Origin: Falciphora oryzae
Taxonomy: Eukaryota; Ascomycota; Sordariomycetes; Magnaporthales; Magnaporthaceae
NCBI GenBank assembly: GCA_000733355.1
Contig: JNVV01000027.1
Span: 144,940-208,939 of the forward strand
DNA length: 64,000 bases
Direction of reading: 5' to 3'
A model generated the notes under the pieces. The model searched no databases and was not told where the DNA came from. It saw only the letters and a program-made list of their open reading frames with translations. The position numbers and the translations under genes are program-made. Positions 46,384 through 56,755 of the stretch are shown here, piece after piece; position 1 is the first letter of the stretch, and each line of letters begins with the position of its first letter.

Positions 46384-49300
46384 TTAGGCACTCTGCGGCA
46401 TGTTCGATTCCTTAGCCTCGAACGGGAACTGCCTCGATCTCGCGCTCTCAACCTTCTGGAGCCCGAGCTTCTCCAGCCCGGACACCCCGCTGTCGTTCTC
46501 GTCAAACACGATCCCGAGGCCACCGCCAATGGCGTCGGCGTCCTTGCCGGCGATTCCGTTCTTGGTGCTGCTCTCGTCGTCGCCCTCTCCGGTCCCGGCA
46601 CTCATCATGCTCCCCGCCTCCGAGAGCTTCTCGTCCAGGTTCATGAGCGCCGGGGGGCGGTGCCTCATCTTCTGCGCCTTGGAGAGCGATATGGTCTTTT
46701 GCTGGTACGTCGTCGTTATCGGCTGCATGTCGTCCCGGTCGATCGTCGCCTTCATCAGTGCCGCCATCCAGAGCCTGCCCTGCTTCACGTTGGGCACGGC
46801 AAAGTAGTGCACCATGGGCTTTGTGAAGTTGACTGCACGTGACAGGCCGGCGCGTGGCGGCACCAGCTTGAAGATGAATATTGTGTCGGCCTCCTCCGTC
46901 ACGTCGCGCTCGGCGTCGGTCGCTGCAAGGGTCTGCATTTGGCTGCCCGCCGGTATCGTTGGTGTCGTCGAGGCTCCCGTCAGCGTCGCGTGCAGACCCG
47001 TTAGTCTGTCGTTGTCGGCCGGGAGCACACGATGGAACGAAATGTCGATCAGCCCCTTCTCCTGGTCGTCGTCCTCGGAATAGTAATACGCCAACCGCCT
47101 CCCCTTGAGAACAAACAACCTCGGCTTCCACGTCGCCATCAGGTTAGAGCTCTTCTTCTTCATCCATCCGCTATAGTCGGCGTCCGCCATGGCCTCGCGC
47201 GGTGTCGCCTTGGCAAGGCCCCTCAGGTACGCGCTTGTATCCTTCTTGCCCTTCTTCTTGGGCATCCGCGATGACGGTGCCGTCGCCGCCGTGCTGGGAC
47301 TCTTTGAGCTAGGGGAGTCCAGATCGAAGCTCGGGCCAACCGATGGAGTGCTGGATCCGGTCCTTGCGGGGGAGTGGATCGGAGAGTCCTTGGATGGCGA
47401 GTCGATGGGAGAGGCAACTTTGGAGCGTTCGTGGCCCGTCACCGCATCCGAGATGGCTCGCAGCCCGAACCCGCCATTCTTGAGCCCCGGCTTCGACAGC
47501 CAATCGACGTGGATGCCTTGCTTGGGCGCTGCTGGTGAGTTGGGCGAGATCGGTGATGCGCGGGCGCCGTCTCTTGACGCATTTCCATCCAGCTTGGTCA
47601 CTGTTGGCGGGGGAGCGTCCTTGAGGGGGAGCGTGGGTCGGATTGAGGAGTCGGTGGTGTTGCTGGACGCGGTCCGGCGGTGGGGTGTTGCAGCCATTCC
47701 GTAGTATTTCTGAGCGGCGGGTGAGGCCGACTGCTCGCGGGTGGAATCGATGCTACCGAACGCGCGAGAGTGCCGCGTGAGCGCCGTGGCGCTGCGTACC
47801 CTCTGCTCGTCGGCGTAGCTGGTGCCCTTGGAACCTGTGCGGGAATGGGCCGTCACGCTGTCTCGCTTCTTAAGCACGTTGCGCTTCCGGCCGTCGACGT
47901 CGGTGGACGAGAAGTAGCCGCGGTCGAGATCGAGCGAGTCCCTGTTGGGGTCAGAAACGGCCAGGAAATCTTTGGGGAAGCCGGCAGACGAGAGAGGGCG
48001 CGGGCCCGTGGTGTGCGCGCCAGAGTTGGAGGCCGAGGTTGCACCGCCTAAAGTCCAGTTACGGTCGAACGAGGGCTGCTTTCTATGCGAGGTAACGGTG
48101 TCTGGCTGCGGGTTGGTGCCACCAAGAGGCAGCTTGGGAGTGGCGGTGGGCGTGTGGATGGTGGTGCCCGTAATGCGGAAGTCGGTGGAGGAGGAGTGGC
48201 GGCGGGAGTGGTGCAGATCGCGGACCGATGCAGCCGACGGCCGCTGCTCGTGGTGCGGTCTTGAGGGGGAAACGGGCGAGACAGGCGACACGGGCTCGAA
48301 TTGCGTTTGCGTGACAGAGCGCCGTTTGTTTCCCTGCATCAGTGATGCCGAGTGGCCGTCGATGGCGGGCAGCCGCGGTGGGCCCGTGCCCGTCAGCGTG
48401 TTTGTCCTGCTCCTGTTCCTGCTGCCCCGGCCGCCGTCTATGGACCCAACGTCACTTCCGTACGTTTGCGTGGTCCTGCGGGGCCCCAACCCATTGACCT
48501 CGTCCTGCAACGACTTGATCTTCTGCCACGTCTTGAGCCGCCGCCCGACCGAGCCCAGATCAAACGCCTTGATAAAGATTGATGTCTGGTCCATTCCAAG
48601 CAGCACCTCGCCTGTAATCTCTTGATCCCTGAACACCTCACAATGGTGCTTCTCGACACCAGCTGTGAAAAGATACTCGGCCACCTGATCGGCCGACCAG
48701 CCCTGGACCTCGGGGCGCGTGTGCGTGCCCTCCTCCTCCTCGTCTGTTTCCTCGCCCTGGATGTACGACATGCGGTGGTCCAAGTGTGAGCTGTACTCGC
48801 TGCCCGAGTCGTTGTGGCCGTTGTTGGGCGTCGATCGTAGGGTCTCGGTGATGTGCTCGTCTATCACGTTTAGCGTCTCGTTCAGCACATAGCTGTCGGT
48901 TTGGCCTGACGCCATACGAGGGGTTTCGGATTTCATGCCCGACGAGACCAGAGAGGGTAGGCTCTTGTTGCTATTCGAGAAGTTGGGGAGTGCTGGCGAG
49001 GATGAGGTCGAACTGGGGCCTTTCAGGGAGCTGAAGGGCATAGAGGGGGTCGAGACTGGCTTCAGGGAGACGATGGAGGGTGATGATGTGGCCGTCGGAG
49101 TCGGGGCAGTCGTGGTCGTCTTGGGCACCTCGACAGCGGCTGTTGTTGTCGGGGGTGCCGGACCAGGGTCGGGCTTCGAGGACTCTATCGGCGGGGTCGG
49201 GACGGGCTTAAAGAGATTTGCCGGGACCTTGGGACTCGTGATGGGCGCATTGGGCGTGCCCCTGGGAGCAGGGCGTGTATAGACTGGAGTTGACAGTATT

Positions 49301-49955
49301 CTCATCAGCGCCTGTGGTGCTGGGGACGCGAGGCCAGGGGCGACGGCTCATCGGACGAAAGGGGCCAAGCCAAACAAATAAGCAAGCAAAATGCGTTGGC
49401 AACTCACCCTCGGGGAAGAGCCCACTGTTCCCAGTTACTAGATGCTTGCCCAGGAACCAGCCATCACCGAACTCGTCGTCTCTTTCGATTAATTCAACGC
49501 GATCACCCTTGGTCAAGCTCAGCTCGTCTGAACTTCGCGCTTGGAAGTCGTCTGCGAAACAAGTGGTCGTCAGCAGCCGAGCGGCATGGGCATACGTGGA
49601 GGCGTGTGGCGTTTTCTTGGGCATGAAAGCTGCAGCCGGCCATCACAGGTGCATTGCCAACTGGGCCCAAAAAGGGGGGTCGCGAAAAGGAACGGCGGCG
49701 ACGGGGAAGTCGTGGCAGAGCGCGAGGGAGAGCGCGAGCAACTAGCATCCATCTCTCGGCCCAGGGCGCCGCCATAACTAGGCGGCTCATTGCTTTTGGG
49801 CAGTATTTATTTTGTTTGCAGGGCTGTTTTTTTTTTTTTTATTTTTTTTCCCTTCTCTCTTCTGGCAGCGAAAACTCACGGATTACAAGCAGTATATCGC
49901 CCACATCGGGTCGCGCAGAGGCGGCCCGGGGTTCCGTCGTCCCTCGCGCGGCCAT
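46384..49955 (-). CDS. Boi-type polarity protein (SH3-SAM-PH)
   Basis: Three exons: 49955-49880, 49551-49408 and 49283-46384, 1039 residues. Introns are GTGAGT...GCAG (328 bases) and GTGAGT...CCAG; phases rebuild one continuous SH3 domain across both junctions. The SH3 is at about residues 18-76 (DILLVIHDF, ALYDF-like; then GDGWFLGKHLVTGNSGLFPE). A Pro/Thr-rich linker precedes a SAM domain at about 264-333 (VQGWSADQVAEYLFTAGVEK). A long disordered Ser/Pro region leads to a PH domain at about 775-920 (YSGWMKKKSSNLMATWKPR ... FAVPNVKQGRLWMAAL). Yeast Boi1/Boi2 have this same order. They bind Bem1, Cdc42-GTP and acidic lipids to drive bud-tip exocytosis and polarity; a role in hyphal tip growth is expected. 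The 5' exon was found by extending the SH3 upstream, since the start of the large exon alone lacks it. Confidence 0.88.
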
Positions 49956-52924
49956 TGTTGTCGTCGACTCGTCGCAGCCGTCGTCGGTCGGGCGGTTGGT
50001 TCGGGGCGTTGGCGACGGCTTGGGGGTTCACAGGAGAAGTGGGAGGAGGACCTGGCAGGCAGGAGGATGGGGACAGCCGATGGACGATGGGCTTCGAGGG
50101 TCGTGCAAGGGCGGTGCGTGGTACGGGGCCAGCAGGGTGGAGCCGTCAATAGTTATCCGCGCTCGTGAGTGGTGGGTACGAGATTTTGCCCAACCGCAAA
50201 GGGAAGGCCGGCGGCCCCCACTCGTTCAAGCCGCTGCGCCTGGAGGACGAGCCCCGACGCTGCAGAGTCCGGCCCCGAGGTTGCAGGCTCCCCGGCTGGG
50301 TCTACGGCGTATCGGCTGTTCTCGACCAGGCAGAGTGAGTGAGCTGAGCGCAAGCGGTGGCCTCACCAACTGGCATCACCAAGCGGCCTCACTCACCGCC
50401 TTCACAGATGAAGCCGCTCACTCAGGCGCCGAGGCTTGGGTGATGTCTGGTGGGATGGAGCTGAGGTTCAGGCGGCGAGACCAAGGCCGTGTTTGTTGGT
50501 CGCATTGAGCTGGCTCTGCTGTGACGACTCCGCTCGGGCGCCCCCCGGCCGGTGTGGATTTTGTTAGTGCGGGCAGGTCTGGCGCACATGGAGGCCCTGT
50601 CGGTTACAGCGGCCAACTTCAACTTGCCTTCGCCCAGCACCACCTCAGCTCAGCACACGGAAGCCAAAAGCCGCCCGAGCCATGGACTCGGCAAAGATTT
50701 TCGGTTGGGGTTGCGGCAGGCCGCAGCAGGAGAGCGCGGGACGAAGAAGATGAGGAAATTTTCAGGCACGCTTTCCCTGGTCACCGGTGCAGAAAAGAGA
50801 GGGGGCGGCTAGGAGATATTACCAGGGCTGTGCCGTTCAATTAATTACGTCCAACGCCTGCCTCCTTTTCCCATCTAAATCGGTGCTTTCTTTTCTTTCT
50901 TTAGGCGCTGGTGCTTACCACATCCACGGCTTGATCTGATATCCGCCGTTCCCTTCCCGCCACCTGTGCGACAGCCTGCCGAATCCATTACCACCTCAGC
51001 CGTCAGCAGAGGACCAACAAAAAAACCAAACAATGGCTGGGCCCTTGAGCGTTTTTACTGGTCACTCGGACGGACATCCTTCGCGCCGACAAGGTTACCT
51101 GGGCCGGAGGCGGATGTTCTACCCCGTTGAACGAAAGAGAACATGAACGCATCACACAAAATTTCCTGTGTCGAACCTCGATAGGTAGGAAATCAAATGA
51201 GCGAGCCGTGGAATGTCAATAACGGCTCTCTGTGTCTTACTCCCACTCTGCCTCTTTGCTCACCCTCAAGCTCCCCTCTGGAACGGACCGCCGCGATTAT
51301 GTTGGCCGGGACAAGTGCTTCGGTGTTTGTGGTGAGGCACGGACGGGTAATCTTTCGATGACAAGGATACTTGGTCACAACAACAGAAGGACACCGGCTG
51401 ACGGGCTTGGCTCTGTAGCGTCGGCAACCGCAGATCAGATATGATCTGTTGCTGCTCCAAGGAAATCTAAACCCGCTTGCAGCCTTCAGCTCCATGTGAA
51501 GGAGAAACAGAACGTGCAGGGGGATGAACTCCGGATGCGGGTGGCCAGCCAAGGGTTGAGGCGGCTGGCGCGTTGGGTGTTCCTCTACCGCGCCATTCCC
51601 AGCCGTCGATAGTCTAACCGTCTTCAGCTCGCGCCGCCCGAGCGTGCCGTTGCAACGCCCGTCTTGCCTGATGGAGCATGTAGGTACCACCAATAACATG
51701 GCGGGCATGGATGCCCGAGATGTGTTGGCGTGCAAATGCCCCTGCATTGATGGCATTGACGAGGCTCAAGGAAACGGGATGGAGAGAGGTTCATTCGTCT
51801 GGAGGGGTGAGGGGTGAGGACGCGTCTCGCCGAATCACCCGCATCGAGTCCCAATCATGACAACATCAACCTCGCGTTTGCCGCTGACGCTTGAGAGATC
51901 TGGGCGCGGGACTTAACTCATCACAAACGAGCCCCACCTGGGACTATGCATCGCGGGGGCTTTACAGTAGAGCACCAGCTTTCCACGGCTTTTTTTCTCC
52001 TCTCAAGCATTGTTCTCGGAAGAGTGCGGTCGCATTTTGCTTGCCCAAGGACGGATCCCAGACAATGCGTGCGGTAACGCGTTCTCTGGCCCTGATCTGT
52101 GGAACGCCCGCTTCCAACGGCAAACTGCAAAACAAAAGAGGCCGGCCTCGAGCAAGCAATGATTACGAAAACCTTATACCATCACGAGTGCGATGTCAAT
52201 GATGCATGCGCGTGTGAGAAGGCCCAAAGGAGAAAAAAAGAAGAAGAAAAAAGAATGACGGCCATTTCGTCGGTGGCGGAAAAGAGTGCAGGCTGTGCCG
52301 CCAACGTGCAGGCGCCACCAAATTGGGACGGCACTTCCCTGTCACATTCCCATCCCGAAATGCTAACCCAGCAAGGGAGCGAACTGCGACAGAAAAAAAG
52401 TTGGGAGATGAAGAGAAAATATTTTGCGGAATGCCAAGGGCGACAAATTCCAGTTTTGGGGATCCACGATGATGCGCATTTCTCGAGCGAGGAGCAATTG
52501 AGAATGAGAGCGACGGTAGTAGTTGGGTGACCTAGCGGTGCAGGCCGTCAACTCAGGCTCTCGCCCAGGCCTGCCGGGGACCTCGGCAATTCTCCCAGCC
52601 TGGAGCCTTGCTCCACCTCAGCTGCGCAGACCGAATGCCACATGCTGTTTCGACGATGTTCACTTGGCGAATCTGACAGCCTCGACTTACATGAATGCGA
52701 ATGCCGAATGCGAACTTGTTTCTGAGACCCCACAGCGCTTCGTGTATTGTTTTACACATTGCCTCATTTCTTTCAACCTTACCCAGAATCGAGCCTCTTG
52801 ACATTTTAGCAGCCCAGCTCAGCACTATCAAAATCCAGGAGGGCGGCCAGTCAAATAGGCTCTAAGAGCGTAGGGGGAAAACAGCAAATCCAAAAGGAAA
52901 ACAACAAACAGCGGAGAAACAAAA
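49956..52924. other. Intergenic region, divergent promoters
   Basis: Lies between the start codons of the Boi-type gene (minus) and the dienoyl-CoA isomerase gene (plus), and so contains both promoters. No additional coding region is recognised; frames such as 51193-51756 lack domains and splice-linked partners. Confidence 0.55.
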
Positions 52925-53953
52925 ATGGAGGCATACTCGGAATTCACCCACTTCACCGTGGCCTCGCCCTCCCCCTTCGTGGCGCACGTCGAGATCAACC
53001 GGCCCGACAAGCTCAACAGCTTCCACGAGGCCATGTGGCTGCAGCTCGGCGCCCTGTTCCGGCGCCTCTCGGCCGACCCGGGCGTGCGCGCCGTCGTGCT
53101 CTCGGGCGCCGGCGACCGCGCCTTCTGCAGCGGCCTCGACGTCCAGGCCGCCAGCCAGAGCTGGGTGTTCCAGGAGGCCGCCTCGGACCCGGCCCGCCAC
53201 GCGACCAGGATGCGCCGCTTCATCGCCGAGTTCCAGGACTGCGTCTCGGCGATAGAGAGGTGCGAGAAGCGTGAGTTAGGAAGAAATTCCACATGATTAA
53301 TGTGTATGTAGACACGGCTAAAAACAAGACATACAGCCGTCATATGCGTCCTCCACGGCATCTGCTACGGCCTGGCCATCGACATCGCCTCGTGCGCCGA
53401 CGTCCGCGTCTGCGCCCGCGACGCCCGCCTGGCCGTCAAGGAGGTCGACATCGGCATCGCCGCCGACATCGGCACGCTCAGCCGCCTCCCAAAAGCCGTC
53501 GGCAGCTCCTCGTGGGTCAAGGAGGTGTGCCTGTCGGCCCGCGAGTTCGGCCCGGACGAGGCCGCCGCGGTGGGTTTCGTCAGCCCCGGCCAGCACCTGC
53601 ACGCGACAAAGGCCGACGCCGTTGCGGCCGCCCGGAAGCTCGCGGGCCTGATCGCCGCCAAGAGCCCGGTCGCCGTCCAGGGGACCAAGGAGCTGCTGAA
53701 CCACGCGCGGGACCATACCGTGGATGACAGTACGTTGTCCCCGCTCGGTCTTGGGATTCCTTTACTCTCCCTTCCTCTCCCCTCCCCCTTTTATTTCCCT
53801 TGTGGGATGCTAATACCGATGTGTTTGTGCTCACCCTCTGCAGGTTTGAGGTACACACAAGTGTGGAACGCGGGAGCCACGCAGACCAATGATGTCCAGA
53901 CGGCACTGCTGTCGGGGATGCAGAAGAGGAAGCCAACGTTTGAGAAGTTGTAG
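52925..53953 (+). CDS. Delta3,5-delta2,4-dienoyl-CoA isomerase (ECH1/Dci1 family)
   Basis: Three exons: 52925-53270, 53337-53729 and 53844-53953, giving 282 residues in phase (GTGAGT...ACAG, GTACGT...GCAG). It has the crotonase fold: INRPDKLNSFHEAMW, the oxyanion-hole stretch AFCSGLDVQAAS, and VICVLHGICYGLAIDIASCA. D131, E151 and D159 (KEVDIGIAADIGTL) have the 20- and 8-residue spacing of the three acidic catalytic residues of the rat enzyme. The reaction converts 3,5-dienoyl-CoA to 2,4-dienoyl-CoA during beta-oxidation of unsaturated fatty acids with odd-numbered double bonds. The protein ends in EKL, a poor match to the peroxisomal SKL-type signal, and lacks a clear mitochondrial presequence, so location is uncertain. 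Confidence 0.92.
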
Positions 53954-54537
53954 TGCACGACCTCCTTGGTCATTTTGGGTGATTTGCTTCAACCTATACC
54001 AAGCGTGTATGCGTGTCTGTGTGCGTGTGCCCCGTCCTCCCAAGGAGTGCTTGTCGCGCGCAGTGTTTGTAGATAGGAGAGACAAGTGTATACATAGCAA
54101 ATGGATCTGGCCCCTTGAACAAATGAACACTTTTTTGTTGAACGGTGACTGTGACATCGCACAGAGCATTGCGACAACGCTGCCTATCCTATCTGTAGTG
54201 TAGCGTCTCCTCTGATCTTCATGGGCTGGCTCATCCAGCTACCGCTTTCGCCGGTGGGGCGCCCACAGAGCCCCCCTCGGTGTCAGATCTCCCGAGTTGA
54301 TCACAGCTGCAGCAGGCTCACCCGCCCGCTTGGCGCCAATGGGTCGCCATGCCATTACTTTTCTCGAGAAATACACGCCCGATTTCAATGCTGTAGTGTT
54401 TTTATTTTTTATATTTTTTATTTATTTATTTATTTCAGAGGTCCGACGCCAGCCACAATCGCCGGGATACTATACTCATGGACATGATACCCGGCACCAT
54501 GTTGGTAGTGCCTTGCCCGTGGGGTGGTGGGTGGTCT
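53954..54537. other. Convergent 3' flanks
   Basis: Between the ends of the isomerase gene (plus) and TFB5 (minus). AT-rich part with a TTTA repeat at 54417-54435. No gene seen. Confidence 0.65.
54417..54435. repeat. TTTA microsatellite
   Basis: Near-perfect run of TTTA units (about 19 bases) in the 3' intergenic space. Confidence 0.8.
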
Positions 54538-54989
54538 CTAACGGTACTCGTCGGCAGCCGACGAGCCTTTGGGCGGCCCGACCTCGACCTGTTTGAACCT
54601 CTGTGGAAGGGCAACAGGAGAGCAGCTGGTTAGCATATGGAATCGCTCCATGAATGAAGGATAGAAAAAGAATACGAGGGTCATGAGACGCGCAGGGTAA
54701 TCTCCCGAGGGGAAACACGGCAGCACGTACGAGGTCGAGCTGAGACTTGAGGTACTCCACCATGTTCTCCTTGATCACGAGGTGTTCTTCGTCAATGTCC
54801 TCGACGATGATGTCGTTGCGCCTCTTGTCGATGTCCACGATGGCGGCCTTGATCAGCGGGTCGCACTCGATGAGCACGCCTGTGGTCCCGGCCCCCCCGA
54901 GTTATGGTATGGTTAGTAGGTGGTGGGTTTGACGGCTGATATGAGAAATGTGTATGTATATCTGACATACCAAAGATTGCACGAGGCAT
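54538..54989 (-). CDS. TFB5: TFIIH core subunit Tfb5 (TTDA/GTF2H5)
   Basis: Three exons: 54989-54971, 54879-54731 and 54600-54538, giving 76 residues in phase (GTATGT...ACAG, GTACGT...ACAG). The sequence MPRAIFG, VLIECDPLIKAAIVDID, then EDIDEEHLVIKENMVEYLKS is unmistakable for Tfb5, and the length matches the family (about 70 residues). Tfb5 pairs with Tfb2 (p52), stabilises TFIIH and stimulates the XPB-type translocase in transcription initiation and nucleotide-excision repair. The C-terminal tail after the family core (VEVGPPKGSSAADEYR) is short and polar. The first exon encodes only six full codons and one base, so simple ORF scans miss the start. Confidence 0.95.
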
Positions 54990-56095
54990 GGCTGCCTGGT
55001 TTTATGGCACGTTTCGACTCCCTTCCGGAATTAGAAGGACTAAGCGAATAACTCCCAAAAAAGTAAACGGATGATGCGAATGGGGTTTATAGTCAGTCAG
55101 TCCCCCAATGCAAGAAGTATGTGAGAGTGCTGTGCTAAAAGGCGACGCGAAGTATCTTTGCCGTGCCGAGATTTGAGAATCTGAGTGGACCAGCGAGGTC
55201 GTATCGGCCGCGGGATCCATTCGCCTCCTTGAACGTCATGTGACGTGTATCTCCGGAAGGAGCCTTGCATTTCGTGTGGGGAGCTCGGGCGCAGCGGAAA
55301 ACCACCCAACAGGCTGGATAGAGCCCTGGCTAGCGCAGCTGCAGGTCGATCCTCCTTCAGTGGGGTCCCAGTGGAACCCCCACCCGCCCCCGGAGTGAAC
55401 CCTGGAGGCAGCACGGCAGCAGCAGCAGGGCGGCGGGGGCTGCAAGCCGGGATGGATCGATGGAATGCAGCAAGGCCACTCACTAATGGAAACAAGCATC
55501 CGTCAGTCAATCAATCGATCAATCGATCAGACTTGGGGGGAACCAGGCATGGGATCACCATGGAAATGGCCACGCCACCAACGGGGCCAGCTTCCGTGAC
55601 CAAGATAAAACAACACAAAACAATCCCACTCTCGATATCATTGCTTACCCTTGTGTCCTTGGCAAAAACAAAGTCATGTGGGCAGGGTTGAGATGGCGAG
55701 CTTTGCTGAATTCGAACCTCGTTATTGGTCATTACCACTCTAACAAACTAGACTGTAGTCGATACAAAGACGATCGCGTTCGCCGCAACAATATTTACAA
55801 GCCGGTTGAAGTGCCCCGAGGAGGGGGAGTCCCGTCTGTCCCTCCATCCGTCCTAGCGTCCCGGCTTGGAGTAGAATCCGTAATGGTTTAAACGTGCCTG
55901 TCTGTTTGGTTGTTCTGCCTGTGCTGTGTATGTCCTTTTTGGTCGGAAGCGCGAGGATGAAGCTGTGCGTCACCAGGCGCGGGTAGCCGACGTTCATGCT
56001 GTTTGGATGGCCCTCGATTATGAAGTGTAGACTCGGTAAGGTATCTCGTAAAAAAAAAGATGAAGAAGAAAACTGGGTTGAGAGAGAAACATCAT
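54990..56095. other. Intergenic region upstream of TFB5
   Basis: Presumed TFB5 promoter and the 3' flank of the PPxY membrane-protein gene. It contains a short tandem of TCAATCAATCGATCAATCGA near 55506. No gene recognised. Confidence 0.6.
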
Positions 56096-56755
56096 CTAGG
56101 CTCGCCTTGCCTCGCTGTAGGCAGGCGGTGACGACGACGCAGCAGCAGCACCAGGCGGTGGTTCCCGCGGCGGCGGCACATCGGCAGCCGCAGGCGTTTG
56201 CCCCTGCCTGGCCGCGACGTCGAGCGGCGACATCTCGACGCCACTGCCACCGTCAGCCGCGGAAGCGGGCCCGGGAGCTCCCCCTCCTCCGCCCTTCTTC
56301 CCATCTCCTGCCCCGACGTACGGCGGCGGCGCCTCTCCCAGCTCGTTGAGCCCCTCCTCCCTGCGCCGGGGGCCGTGGTTGGCGGCGCCGGCCTGCCGCC
56401 CGCGGCCGGCCTCGAGGTCCGCGGCGCCGTCGTCGTGGAGGCCGGCGTAGGGGTGGTGATTGCCGAAGCCGTCGTCCTGGTGGGCGCGGCGCCTGCGGCC
56501 CGTCATGGGCAAGCCGGCGGCGGGGCGGCGGTACGAGTAGTAGTAGGACGGGTCGAGGCCGTTATTCCCGCCGCCGCGCCCGCGATAGTGCGGGTGGTCG
56601 TGGGGCCCTCCCGGGCCGAAGCCGTTGAGCTCGTAGCGGCGGCGCATCATGGTGACGCCCAGGGCGAGCAGGCCGACCGTCATGACGACAAAGAGCGGCA
56701 CCACCACCATGCGCCACCGCTCCTGCGCCTCGCCCGGCGGCGTCGTGTCCGCCAT
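56096..56755 (-). CDS. Small single-pass membrane protein with PPxY motifs
   Basis: Single exon, 219 residues. A short hydrophilic N-terminus (MADTTPPGEAQERWR) leads to one membrane helix at about residues 16-36 (MVVVPLFVVMTVGLLALGVT), followed by basic residues (MMRRRYE). The rest is a disordered Gly/Pro/His/Arg-rich tail. The tail carries two PPxY-type motifs, PPPY (in EAPPPYVG) and PPAY (near the C-terminus, SSPPAYSEARRA). PPxY motifs bind WW domains of Rsp5/Nedd4-type ubiquitin ligases, and small membrane proteins of this build often act as their adaptors. This function is inferred from motifs; no family name is recognised. The topology is likely N-terminus outside or lumenal with the tail in the cytosol. 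Confidence 0.7.
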   Translation of the reverse strand: MADTTPPGEAQERWRMVVVPLFVVMTVGLLALGVTMMRRRYELNGFGPGGPHDHPHYRGRGGGNNGLDPSYYYSYRRPAAGLPMTGRRRRAHQDDGFGNHHPYAGLHDDGAADLEAGRGRQAGAANHGPRRREEGLNELGEAPPPYVGAGDGKKGGGGGAPGPASAADGGSGVEMSPLDVAARQGQTPAAADVPPPREPPPGAAAASSSPPAYSEARRA

